A stretch of 64,000 bases of DNA. Origin: Mactra quadrangularis. Lineage: Eukaryota; Mollusca; Bivalvia; Venerida; Mactridae. The first letter of the stretch is position 1; every line of letters begins with the position of its first letter. Both the position numbers and the translations under genes were made by a program. Shown here one piece after another: positions 55,245-64,000 of this stretch. Under the pieces are notes generated by a model, which made no database searches, was not told the DNA's origin, and saw only the letters and a list, made by a program, of their open reading frames with translations. The stretch spans positions 29,395,866 to 29,459,865 of the forward strand of contig CM046298.1 of the NCBI GenBank assembly GCA_025267735.1, given 5' to 3'.

Positions 55245-56325
55245 ATTCTAATTAAGCTATCCCCCATAACTGCCTTCAATAAATTGCTCAGAGTTATAAC
55301 TATATAAATATTGTAGGATATAATTCCGATCTAGCTATCCTCCCATATAGCATGGGTCCTTCACTAGATTGCTCAGAATTATAATAGATCTATTTTAGTA
55401 TAATTCCGATCTAGCTATCCTCCCATAAATGGGCCCTTCACTAGATTGCTCAGAATTATTACTATATACATTTTTGGTATAATTCTGATCTAGCTATCCC
55501 CCCATATAGCATGGGTCCTTCACTAGATTGCTCAGAATTATAATAGATCTATTTTAGCATAATTCCGATCTAGCTATCCTCCCATAAATGGGCCCTTCAC
55601 TAGATTGCTCAGAATTATAACTATATACATTTTTGGTATAATTCTGATCTAGCTATCCCCCATATAGCATGGGTCCTTCACTAGATTGCTCAGAATTATA
55701 ATAGATCTATTTTAGTATAATTCCGATCTAGCTATCCTCCCATAAATGGGCCCTTCACTAGATTGCTCAGAATTATAACTATACATATTTTCGGTATAAT
55801 CCCGATCTAGTTATCCCCCCATACAACGTGGGTCCTTCACTAGATTGCTCAGAATTATAATAGATCTATTTTAGTATAATTCCGATCTAGCTATCCTCCC
55901 ATAAATGGGTCCTTCACTAGATTGCTCAGAATTATTACTATATACATTTTTGGTATAATTCTGATCTAGCTATCCCCCCATATAGCATGGGTCCTTCACT
56001 AGATTGCTCAGAATTATAATAGATCTATTTTAGCATAATTCCGATCTAGCTATCCTCCCATAAATGGGCCCTTCACTAGATTGCTCAGAATTATTACTAT
56101 ATACATTTTTGGTATAATTCTGATCTAGCTATCCCCCCATATAGCATGGGTCCTTCACTAGATTGCTCAGAATTATAATAGATCTATTTTAGCATAATTC
56201 CGATCTAGCTATCCTCCCATAAATGGGTCCTTCACTAGATTGCTCAGAATTTGCTATTTTGTTTGACTCCGATCTAGCTATACCCCCATATAATTTGGGT
56301 CCTTCACTAGATTGCTCGGAAGTCT
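55245..56325 (+). repeat. 80 bp satellite with two alternating monomers
   Basis: About 13-14 units share GATCTAGCTATCC and TTCACTAGATTGCTCAGAAT. Type 1 has CATATAGCATGGGTCC and TAATAGATCTATTTTAG; type 2 has CATAAATGGGCCC and ACTATATACATTTTTGG. They mostly alternate, giving a dimer of about 160 bp. The edge units are more divergent. Confidence 0.95.
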
Positions 56326-57352
56326 TGCTTTGTGGTATTTTTTTTCAATTTAGCAGTAAAATTTAGTCTTTGCTATGTTATATTTTGCCAATAATTATAA
56401 AAACTCAATAGTCTAGGTACATCGTTATCAAGCATCATCAGTGCTAATTACATGTATTTAAAGTTAAAAAATGTGTAATAGGAAAATTAAAAACATGAAA
56501 ATGTAAAATTATAAATTCATAAAAAATATTAAACAAAATAAAAATAATATCAATCAGTTTTCCTTATTTTTTGTCCCAAAGTAAAACAAAATGTAATAAA
56601 AAAGTGATTCATTGTACTTTCTACAATTTCAATGTACCACTAAGTTAGAAAAAAGTCAACTACAATTTACAACAATTTGTGAAAAAATATTGATGAATAC
56701 ATTGGTATAAAATATAACTTATTTCAAAAATTTAAATAAAATTTATATATTGATTATTAGTGAAATAAACAATGTAACTCTGTAACTGAACTTTATCACA
56801 AAAAATCAACAATCATCAAAAATATTAAAAAATAAAATATGAGTAGAAAAAACACAGTTGTTCATTGGGAATCAGTGGTAATTCCCTTTTAAGACGTACA
56901 GCATAATAAATAATAATAACAAGATCTAGGCTTTAAATGACTAGATGAATTTTAACACAATATATTGCGACATACTTTTTTCTAGTACTACATACTATGA
57001 TTCTTAGATTCTTAAATGTTGTAGTTCAACCGTACATGCTTAGAAAAATATTATAAACTATTCATATTCTTTACTCTAATATGAAAAAAACAACATATGA
57101 AAAAAAAACACCGATAACACTATTAAGAATATGTGTATTAGGTATCCAAACATTTATCTAAAATGGGAAAAAAGTTGATTTAAAAAGTGGAAAAATCTGT
57201 AACTTCGTTTAGGATAATTTGAGACAAAATATAACGATACTATTGTTATACACAGGTGGATTTAAGTTTAGTACACGTAATTATCGACTATTATCTGTGT
57301 GTTTTTGATGTATTAAATTTAGTACGAGAACACGTTCCACGCATTAAGACAA
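56326..57352. other. No supported feature
   Basis: Very AT-rich; no frame or repeat boundary was found. Confidence 0.45.
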
Positions 57353-58064
57353 GAGTTTCAAGAGTTTATTTCACTCAAAAACATATTACAATACAATGAT
57401 TATGTATTAGGTCAGACATGACCCATGAACATAGTTTTAATACAATATGTAATAAAATGTGTTCAATGGTAGAGTCATATCATTATTGTAACAATGGTAA
57501 GCATGCATTAAATATATCAACATTTAAAGTTCGAAACATGGAGATCATTGGTATAAAACATTAATATTAGGAGAATGTTTACATATTAAGACAGTGTTAA
57601 CATGTACTACAATTTATCAAAATAGTGAAAACAAAGAAATCAAAATATAGTATTCAATGACTGGTTTGATATTTAAAACATATAGATATATCGTGTATAC
57701 ATGTATCTAAATACTTTATGATGGGTTATGAATTATAATGTAAATAATTAATGTTCTTTCACATAATCAGATCTTAATAAAAAGGCATGATATAAATACA
57801 TGGCTAAATTTCTAATATCATTTACATTATCACTATCAAACAATTGAAGTGTTTTATATAAACTTATGGCTTTATATATTTTAAACGTAAGTTTTTGTAG
57901 AGGGTACATTCAAACATAAAATGTTGCTCGTCTTCAAGTATTCCACACTTTTTACAACGACGATTATTTAGTGGTGTTGCGGGTTGTTTCCATCTACCAG
58001 ATTCAATTTCTAGTCTATGAGAAGCAACTCTTAAACGTGTCAACGCAATTCTGTTTTTCTACAT
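57353..58064 (-). mobile_element. 5'-truncated LINE, 3' end with coding tail
   Basis: Read on the minus strand it runs from a C-terminal coding piece (58064-57864) into a 3' untranslated region of about 500 bp that ends in AATAAA-type text and an ACTCTTGAAACTCTTG tail. The last 440 bp match 54044-54496 in inverse. Confidence 0.88.
57864..58064 (-). pseudogene. LINE ORF2 C-terminus
   Basis: An open minus-strand frame reads NRIALTRLRVASHRLEIES, GRWKQP, then CKKCGILEDEQHFMFEC and LRLKYIKP before TAA. The C-x2-C-x8-H-x4-C arrangement after an R(L)R-x-x-SH-x-LEIE-x-GR helix is typical of the last domain of non-LTR retrotransposon ORF2 proteins. It differs from the LINE at 9167-11649, so it represents another family. 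Truncated at its 5' end. Confidence 0.85.
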
Positions 58065-58409
58065 GTTTAATACTTATATTACACAAAATAAGCTGACCTT
58101 CCTGCTTTATGTAATATCTGAGTCCCAAATATGTAAACAGCCTTCAAGAAAAAATAAAGCCTTCAAGATTTTACGAGCTAAGTAATGACTCATTAATGAG
58201 CCTAAATACTTACGTATGGTAAACTCCAATTATTTACAAGTAACGATTGTATTCTTTCATAGATAAATATAATAAAGAAACCTACATGGGAATAACAACC
58301 AAGTTTTTGTGTATTTATACATTGTGTGTAGCCAAGTTAATTCAGAATAATGTAGTGCATGACTGTAGCCTGTCTGGATGAAAGAAAGAGGAGACTATTG
58401 TTAAGGATA
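58065..58409. other. No supported feature
   Basis: Spacer between LINE remnant and minisatellite. Confidence 0.4.
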
Positions 58410-59200
58410 TATGCATGTGACCAAAATCAAAGAAAAATTTTGTAATATTGTTTATCATGCATGTATGTGGCCAAAATAAGAAATAGAATTTTGTAGTATT
58501 TTTGTCATGCATGTATGTGACCAAAATAAGAAATAGAATTTTGTAGTATTTTTGTCATGCATGTATGTGTCCAAAATAAGAAATAGAATTTTGTAGTATT
58601 TTTGTCATGCATGTATGTGTCCAAAATAAGAAATAGAATTTTGTAGTATTATTGTCATGCATGTATGTGGCCAAAATAAGAAATAGAATTTTGTAGTATT
58701 TTTGTCATGCATGTATGTGGCCAAAATAAGAAATAGAATTTTGTAGTATTTTTGTCATGCATGTATGTGGCCAAAATAAGAAATAGAATTTTGTAGTATT
58801 TTTGTTGTGCATGTATGTGGCCAAAATAAGAAATAGAATTTTGTAGTATTTTTGTCATGCATGTATGTGGCCAAAATAAGAAATAGAATTTTGTAGTATT
58901 TTTGTCATGCATTTATGTGGCCAAAATAAGAAATAGAATTTTGTAGTATTTTTGTCATGCATGTATGTGGCCAAAATAAGAAATAGAATTTTGTAGTATT
59001 TTTGTCATGCATGTATGTGGCCAAAATAAGAAATAGAATTTTGTAGTATTTTTGTCATGCATGTATGTGGCCAAAATAAGAAATAGAATTTTGTAGTATT
59101 TTTGTCATGCATGTTTGTGGCCAAAATAAGAAATAGAATTTTGTAGTATTTTTGTCATGCATGTATGTGGCCAAAACATAGAATTTTTGTAATTTTGTTT
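58410..59200 (+). repeat. 50 bp minisatellite, homogeneous part
   Basis: About 14 nearly identical units containing GCATGTATGTGGCCAAAATA, AGAAATAGAATTTTGTAGTA and TTTTTGTCAT. The open minus-strand frames through it are products of the period. Confidence 0.95.
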
Positions 59201-59700
59201 TTTATGCGTATTTGTGGCCAAAATAAAAGAAATAAAATTTTGTAATTTTTTTCTCATGCATGTCTGAGGCCAAAATAAAAGAAAGTAATTTTGTTATATT
59301 GTTTTTCATGCATGTCTGTGGCCAAAATATAAGAAAAGAGCATTTTGTAATATTTTTGTCAGGAATGTATGGGGCCAAAATAAAAGAAAGTAATTTTGTT
59401 ATATTGTTGTTCATGCATGTCTGTGGCCAAAATATAAGAAAAGAGCATTTTGTAATATTTTTGTCATGCATGTCTGGGGACAAAATAAAAGACAATAATT
59501 TTCGTATATTGTGTTAATGTGTGTCCTTGGCCAAAATAAAAGCAAAAACGATTTTAAAACTGTTTTCATGGATGTTTAAGGCCAAAATAAAAAAATGTAA
59601 TTTTGTTTTTCGTGCATATTTGGGGCCAAAATATAAGAAAAGAGCATTTTGTAATATTTTTGTCATGCATGTTATTGACCAAAAAAGTTTCGTAATAACG
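59201..59700 (+). repeat. Diverged 60 bp minisatellite
   Basis: About eight units keep CATGCATGTCTGTGGCCAAAA and TTTTGTAATATTTTTGTC but add AAGAAAAGAGC or AAGAAAGTAA segments. It continues the preceding array with looser period, alternating two unit types. Confidence 0.88.
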
Positions 59701-60450
59701 TTTTCACGTACATGTATGTCTGTTGCCAAAAAAGAAGAAAAAATAATGGCATATTGTTAAGCATGCATGTCTGTTTCCTGAAGAAAAGAAATAGAAATAA
59801 TGGCATATTGTTTAGCATGTATGGTTGTTTTCTGTATGAAGGTAAGAATGGTATATTGTTTAGCATGCATGTCTGTTTCCTGAAGGCAATAATGGCATAT
59901 TGTTTAGCATGCATGGTTGTTTTCTGAAAAAAAGGTAAGAATGGTATATTGTTTAGCATGCATGTCTGTTTCCTGAAGGAAAGAATGGCATATTGTTTAG
60001 CATGCATGGTTGTTTTCTGAAAAAAGGTAAGAATGGTATATTGTTTAGCATGCATGTCTGTTTCCTGATGGCATATTGTTTAGCATGCATGGTTGTTTTC
60101 TGAAAAAAAGGAAAGAATCATGGCATATTGTTTAGCATGCATGTCTGTTTCCTGAAGGAAAGAATGGTATATTGTTTAGCATGCATGGTTGTTTTCTGAA
60201 GGAAAGAATGGTATATTGTTTAGCATGCATGGTTGTTTTCTGAAGGAAAGAATGGTATATTGTTTGGCTTTCATGTCTGTTTCCTGAAGGAAAGAATGGT
60301 ATAGTGTTTAGCACGCATGTCTCTTTTATGGTTGTTTTCTGAAGGAAAGAAAACATAACATATTGTTTTGCCTGCATGGTTGTTAAATGAATAAAAGAAA
60401 GAATGGTACACTGTTTAGCATGCATGTTTGTTTTCTGAATGAAGGAATGA
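59701..60450 (+). repeat. 43 bp minisatellite
   Basis: About 17 units with GGTATATTGTTTAGCATGCA followed by TGTCTGTTTCCTGAAGGAAA or TGGTTGTTTTCTGAAAAAAA; the two forms tend to alternate. The GCATGCATGTCTGT core links it to the 50 bp array. Confidence 0.92.
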
Positions 60451-61550
60451 ATCACAAATGGTTTTCTGAAAGAAGGAGGAATCATGTATGAGGCCAAAAT
60501 ATGAGAAAAAAATATAATTTTGTTATTTTGTTTTTGTGTGTATATCAGTGGCCAAAACAGAAGAAAAAAGAGGATTTTGTAATGTTTTGTTATGTATAGA
60601 ACATGTCTGTACGCAAAATAAAATAATGAAACATAAGTTGTAATATTTTTGTTATGCATGTCTATGGCCAAAATATAAGAAAAATTAGAATTCTATAATT
60701 TTTTTGTTATGCATGTATGTGGCCAAAATATAAGAAAAAATATAAATGTGTTATATTGTTTTTGCATTATTATCAGAGGCCAAAATATAAGAAAAAGAGA
60801 ATTTAGTAATATTTTGTCATATTTTGGCATATTTTGTACATGTCTTTTCGCAAAATAACATAAAAGTAACATTGTTTTACATGCATATTTGTGTCCAAAA
60901 CTGAAAAAATTGATAATTTTGTAATATTTTATGCAGCTATGTGGCCAAAATATAAGATAAATATACTTTGTTACATTGTTTTTGCATGCAAATCAGCAGC
61001 CAAAAATAGAAGAAACAGAGATTTTTGTAATGTCAGCAAAATTAAATAAAGAAATATAAGTTTGTGACATTGTTTTGTATGCATGTATGTGGCCTAACTA
61101 TAAGAAAATAATATTATATTACTTTTTTCATGCATTTTAGTGGCTTAAATAAAGAAAAAAAATCTAATATTATTCAGCATGCATCTATATGTCCAAATTT
61201 AAAGAAAGGAAATGTTTTGCCTGCAAGTCTATGGTCAAAATTTAAAGAAGAAATGGTATAGTGTATAGTATGCATGACTGAATCTATTTAATGAATGAAA
61301 GAATGGAACTATGTTTAGCATGCATACCTGTGGAAAAAATAAAGGAGCATATTATAAAATAGCATATTGTTTTGCATGCATGAATGTTTGCTGAATCAAT
61401 GAAAGAATGGTGTATTTTTAGCATGCATGCTTGTTCTCTGCATGAAGAAAAGAAGGAATTATGTTCAGCATGTATTTCTGTTGCCATTTAAAAGAAATAA
61501 TGGACTTTTGTCTAGCATGCATGATTGTGGCCAAAGAAAGATTGTACTTT
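60451..61550 (+). repeat. Degenerate tail of the minisatellite series
   Basis: Irregular units keep GCATGCAT, GGCCAAAATATAAGAAAA and TTTTGTAATATT words, reverting to the GGCCAAAA type and then fading near 61550. Confidence 0.8.
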
Positions 61551-62051
61551 ATTTTACAGCTTATGAGATCATGTACAAGCAGGAGAAATTCCTTTTAGGA
61601 ATAGTCTTATTTAGCATTTTGTTTTATTATACCCTACAAACCACCCTCATTCTTTAGGTAGAGACTCAATAAATTTTACCATCTCCTATATAAATTCCTG
61701 ACCACCCTTTTACTAATGACTGAGTAAAACACTCATCAATCATCCAATATTACATAGGTAAATCACTATTACCCAAACCCCTACTATTCCCTAAAATGAA
61801 AACACAATCACCCTTTCAATATCCCACAGCAGGCCCATTTTTCAATACCCCAAACCCTTTGAATTACAATACATACATTTCTTAAAAAGACGAAACTAAT
61901 TTAAATTTCATTACATTCATCGGACATTGAATAATCCAAGTATTGCACAGTCTTAAGGAGACCTATGATAAATGTCTTATCAAAAGGATAATGCTAAAGA
62001 GTTTCATTGTTTTACAACGTAGAAATTCTGAATTAATTAACAAATGGCATT
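61551..62051. other. No supported feature
   Basis: AT-rich; the part at about 61680-61870 is low in G on the plus strand. Confidence 0.4.
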
Positions 62052-62059
62052 CCTAAAAC

Positions 62060-62166
62060 CACAGGGGCTTAAAATTCTGTATAGTAATTTGAAAAAATTC
62101 TCCATCATAGTGTTTTACGAGGAGGAGGAAATTTTCTAACTATGATACAGAATGTTAAGCTCCTGC
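62060..62166. mobile_element. Tiny hAT-like foldback element (about 107 bp)
   Basis: CAGGGGCTTAAAATTCTGTA on the left pairs with the inverse of TACAGAATGTTAAGCTCCTG on the right; arms extend to about 40 bases. CCTAAAAC lies at both edges (62052-62059 and 62167-62174), an exact 8 bp duplication. Almost the whole element is stem. Confidence 0.85.
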
Positions 62167-62174
62167 CCTAAAAC

Positions 62175-62564
62175 ATTAAAATAAATTAAATAAGCACTTG
62201 CCGGACTTCTTCACTGTTTATGTGGAGTAGTTCTTCATCATGTAGAATTACAACCAAATTATATATTTACTTCAAAACATTCACAAAGTCGTTTACCAAG
62301 TTTGAAATATCTCAGCTTGAAGAAACATACATACATACAACCATAAATTGTATTATCTGTAAAGAACATAAATCACAAAGTTAGTAAAAATTCTATAACA
62401 AAATCTTATGAATTATTTAACCGCTCAGCATTTACAAATAACAATATACAAATATCATTACAATCATTCTAGACAAATGATCACATTAACATTCTTTGAA
62501 TCAGATAGAAAACATAATTATGTAGTTATAACAATCAATAAGTTCGATAAACATGATAGTTTTT
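62175..62564. other. No supported feature
   Basis: AT-rich spacer. Confidence 0.4.
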
Positions 62565-62690
62565 TCAGATATTACAAATAGTTAGGCAGTTGCCAGTCAC
62601 TGACGTAGGTAGACGCCAAGTAACTGGTTCACATCGAAATCCAGAGATATAGCCATTCCAGGAACGGCAAGTAAGTAGATTGATCTTCGT
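62565..62690 (-). repeat. Dispersed repeat R1, copy 3
   Basis: Contains GGCAGTTGCCAGTCACTGAC, GACGCCAAGTAACTGG, ATCCAGAGATATAG and CATTCCAGGAACGGCAAGTA, co-linear with 53325-53460. Confidence 0.75.
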
Positions 62691-63187
62691 AATATGACAC
62701 ATACAATAAAAATATGTTACTATGGCATTTAACCCATCTACAAAAGGATACAAAACAAAATGCTAAAAAATGCTTATAAAGCCAGAAGTAACAGTATTGT
62801 AGTCAGGATACTAGATTAAGCCAGGGGAACCAATGTAACCATGAGCAAGCATATATCGATATGAAATTTTATATAATTACAAATTAGCTAGAATCAATAA
62901 ATTGATTGTAATATAGTGATCATTATAAAATATATACTACCGATAGCGTGTTATTTGCGACAACAGTGGCATCAAACGAATCAATTCACAAAATCTCAAC
63001 AACACACAACCATTCCATAATATCATGCTCTCTTAATAAATCTACGAACAATCTGCAAACATTAATAGAATTATGTTTGTCATACCTTAATGAGGTACGC
63101 AATAATCGAATATGAGCTGACTCGCTATTAAGACCGACTTGCTATGAAGACTGCCAGGTGGTCTTAATAGCGGAACTTTACTGTATA
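62691..63187. other. No supported gene
   Basis: AT-rich. Near 63110-63175 lies an imperfect inverted repeat, CGCTATTAAGACC / GGTCTTAATAGCG. Confidence 0.5.
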
Positions 63188-63530
63188 TGAGTGTCACACA
63201 GCGACAATGAAAGAAATACGTGTATTTACGATAGAAATTTGTTGTATTGGATCAAATTATATTCAAATGGTTAAACATGAGTGTCATACATGGACAAAGA
63301 CAGAAATATGCTAAATAGAAATGTGCTTTGGTGGATCAAATACTTTTTACTGGTAACATATAAATGTACGAGTGTCATACAGCGACAAAGAAAGGAAGTA
63401 AACTCGAATTAAATGTATTTTAATGTATCAAATAATTTTCTATTAATTCTAGATGAGCGATAAAGAAATAACAAGTTCAATAAAAATGTATTTAATGGAT
63501 CAAATAATTTTCATTGGATTTTGTACTAGT
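63188..63530 (+). repeat. 90 bp tandem repeat, four degenerate units
   Basis: Units start GAGTGTCACACAGCGACAA, GAGTGTCATACATGGACAA, GAGTGTCATACAGCGACAAA and GAGCGATAAAGAAATAAC, and each contains a GGATCAAAT(A)-type word late in the unit. The 64-residue frame after it is not recognised. Confidence 0.75.
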
Positions 63531-63879
63531 CCCATAAGGCAACAACAACATAAAAGAAAGAAATATAACCATGGACTTTGGTACCGACTGGGTATGTCAA
63601 ACAGGAATAAATATTTAATTTGTTGTATTGTTTTGTGGCCAGTTTAAGTTCATTCAATGAGAATCAAGTTTGTGTCAAACAATTAGAAAATAACATAAGT
63701 AACCGATTAAAAATTAGTATATGTAACTTATTACAATGATTGCGTTTTGCCTTTTAAATGACATGAACAATATATGATTATTATTGCCATTTCATTTTTA
63801 AACGTCGTATTCAACACATATTTAGGTCATAGATACGACGGTCAGCTCTCCTACTATAGGTTTCCTGGACACTTTGCTA
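63531..63879. other. No supported feature
   Basis: AT-rich sequence. Confidence 0.4.
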
Positions 63880-63990
63880 TCACAGGAACTAACTTATCCT
63901 ACCACGAGGCCGACAACTCATGTATATGGTATGACCTACCGCGACCGTGCTCGAAGACATGCTAACCACTACTCCACAGCCACGGCTATA
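63880..63990 (-). other. Possible tRNA-like SINE head at window edge
   Basis: The minus strand reads CCGTGGCTGTGGAGTAGTGG then TTAGCATGTC, resembling a tRNA D-arm/A-box region. No convincing B box was found at the right spacing, so this is weak. Confidence 0.2.
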
Positions 63991-64000
63991 ATCATTATTG

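Noticed and set aside
58655..60671. Minus-strand frames with MHDKNTTKFYFLFWPHTC-type repeats
   Set aside because: Purely periodic translation of the 50 bp and 43 bp minisatellites.
1..64000. A host gene with clear intron-exon structure, or an endogenous virus
   Set aside because: No run of exons with a recognisable domain was found, and no retroviral or other viral genes were seen; only isolated exon-like pieces and transposon remnants are present.

Overview
The window looks like repeat-rich, gene-poor DNA from an animal genome, most likely a bivalve mollusc. It is AT-rich, has no operon-like gene packing and no long open reading frame. It carries tRNA-derived SINEs, decayed LINEs, many short DNA transposons with terminal inverted repeats (TIRs), and several dispersed motifs I remember from bivalve genomes (for example at 18.2, 40.3-40.8 and 49.4 kb). 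The taxonomic call rests on memory and repeat style, not on a search. No intact protein-coding gene is visible. The best evidence for host coding DNA is four short candidate exons (about 1.0-1.4, 16.18-16.38, 33.31-33.38 and 46.18-46.25 kb), all weak.

Layout. 0-5 kb: a chain of short palindromes, then two SINE families. 5-12 kb: small TIR elements and a broken LINE; a 426 bp hAT-like element with an 8 bp target duplication sits inside the LINE reverse transcriptase. 12-19 kb: a decayed Tc1/mariner transposase, three hAT-like elements and a small MITE. 19.4-33.3 kb: the dominant structure, a satellite locus of about 14 kb. It consists of an A/C-rich 21-22 bp minisatellite, then an 84 bp satellite, then a G/T-rich 30 bp satellite. 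This A-B-C order occurs twice in tandem, and the second copy is expanded by higher-order repeats. A short exon-like sequence with a good acceptor site follows immediately.

33.4-50 kb: a transposon graveyard in which many elements can be delimited to the base by target-site duplications. It includes two Harbinger-like elements of about 1.4 kb (3 bp duplications TTA and GTA) that share a protein fragment, a TTAA-flanked piggyBac-like element, a 461 bp TIR element flanked by ATGA, and a 2.7 kb hAT element with a perfect 8 bp duplication, a recognisable transposase C-terminus, an internal MITE and a promoter-like block (two TGACGTCA sites plus a TATA box). 50-58 kb: a clear tRNA-derived SINE, a MITE copy, and two LINE 3' ends in inverted orientation flanking an 80 bp satellite made of two alternating monomers. 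58.4-61.5 kb: a series of related minisatellites evolving from 50 bp to about 43 bp units. 61.5-64 kb: mostly featureless, with a tiny hAT-like foldback element and a 90 bp tandem repeat.

The elements do not form a pathway. The useful information is the nesting order, the family relationships between copies, and the satellite architecture.
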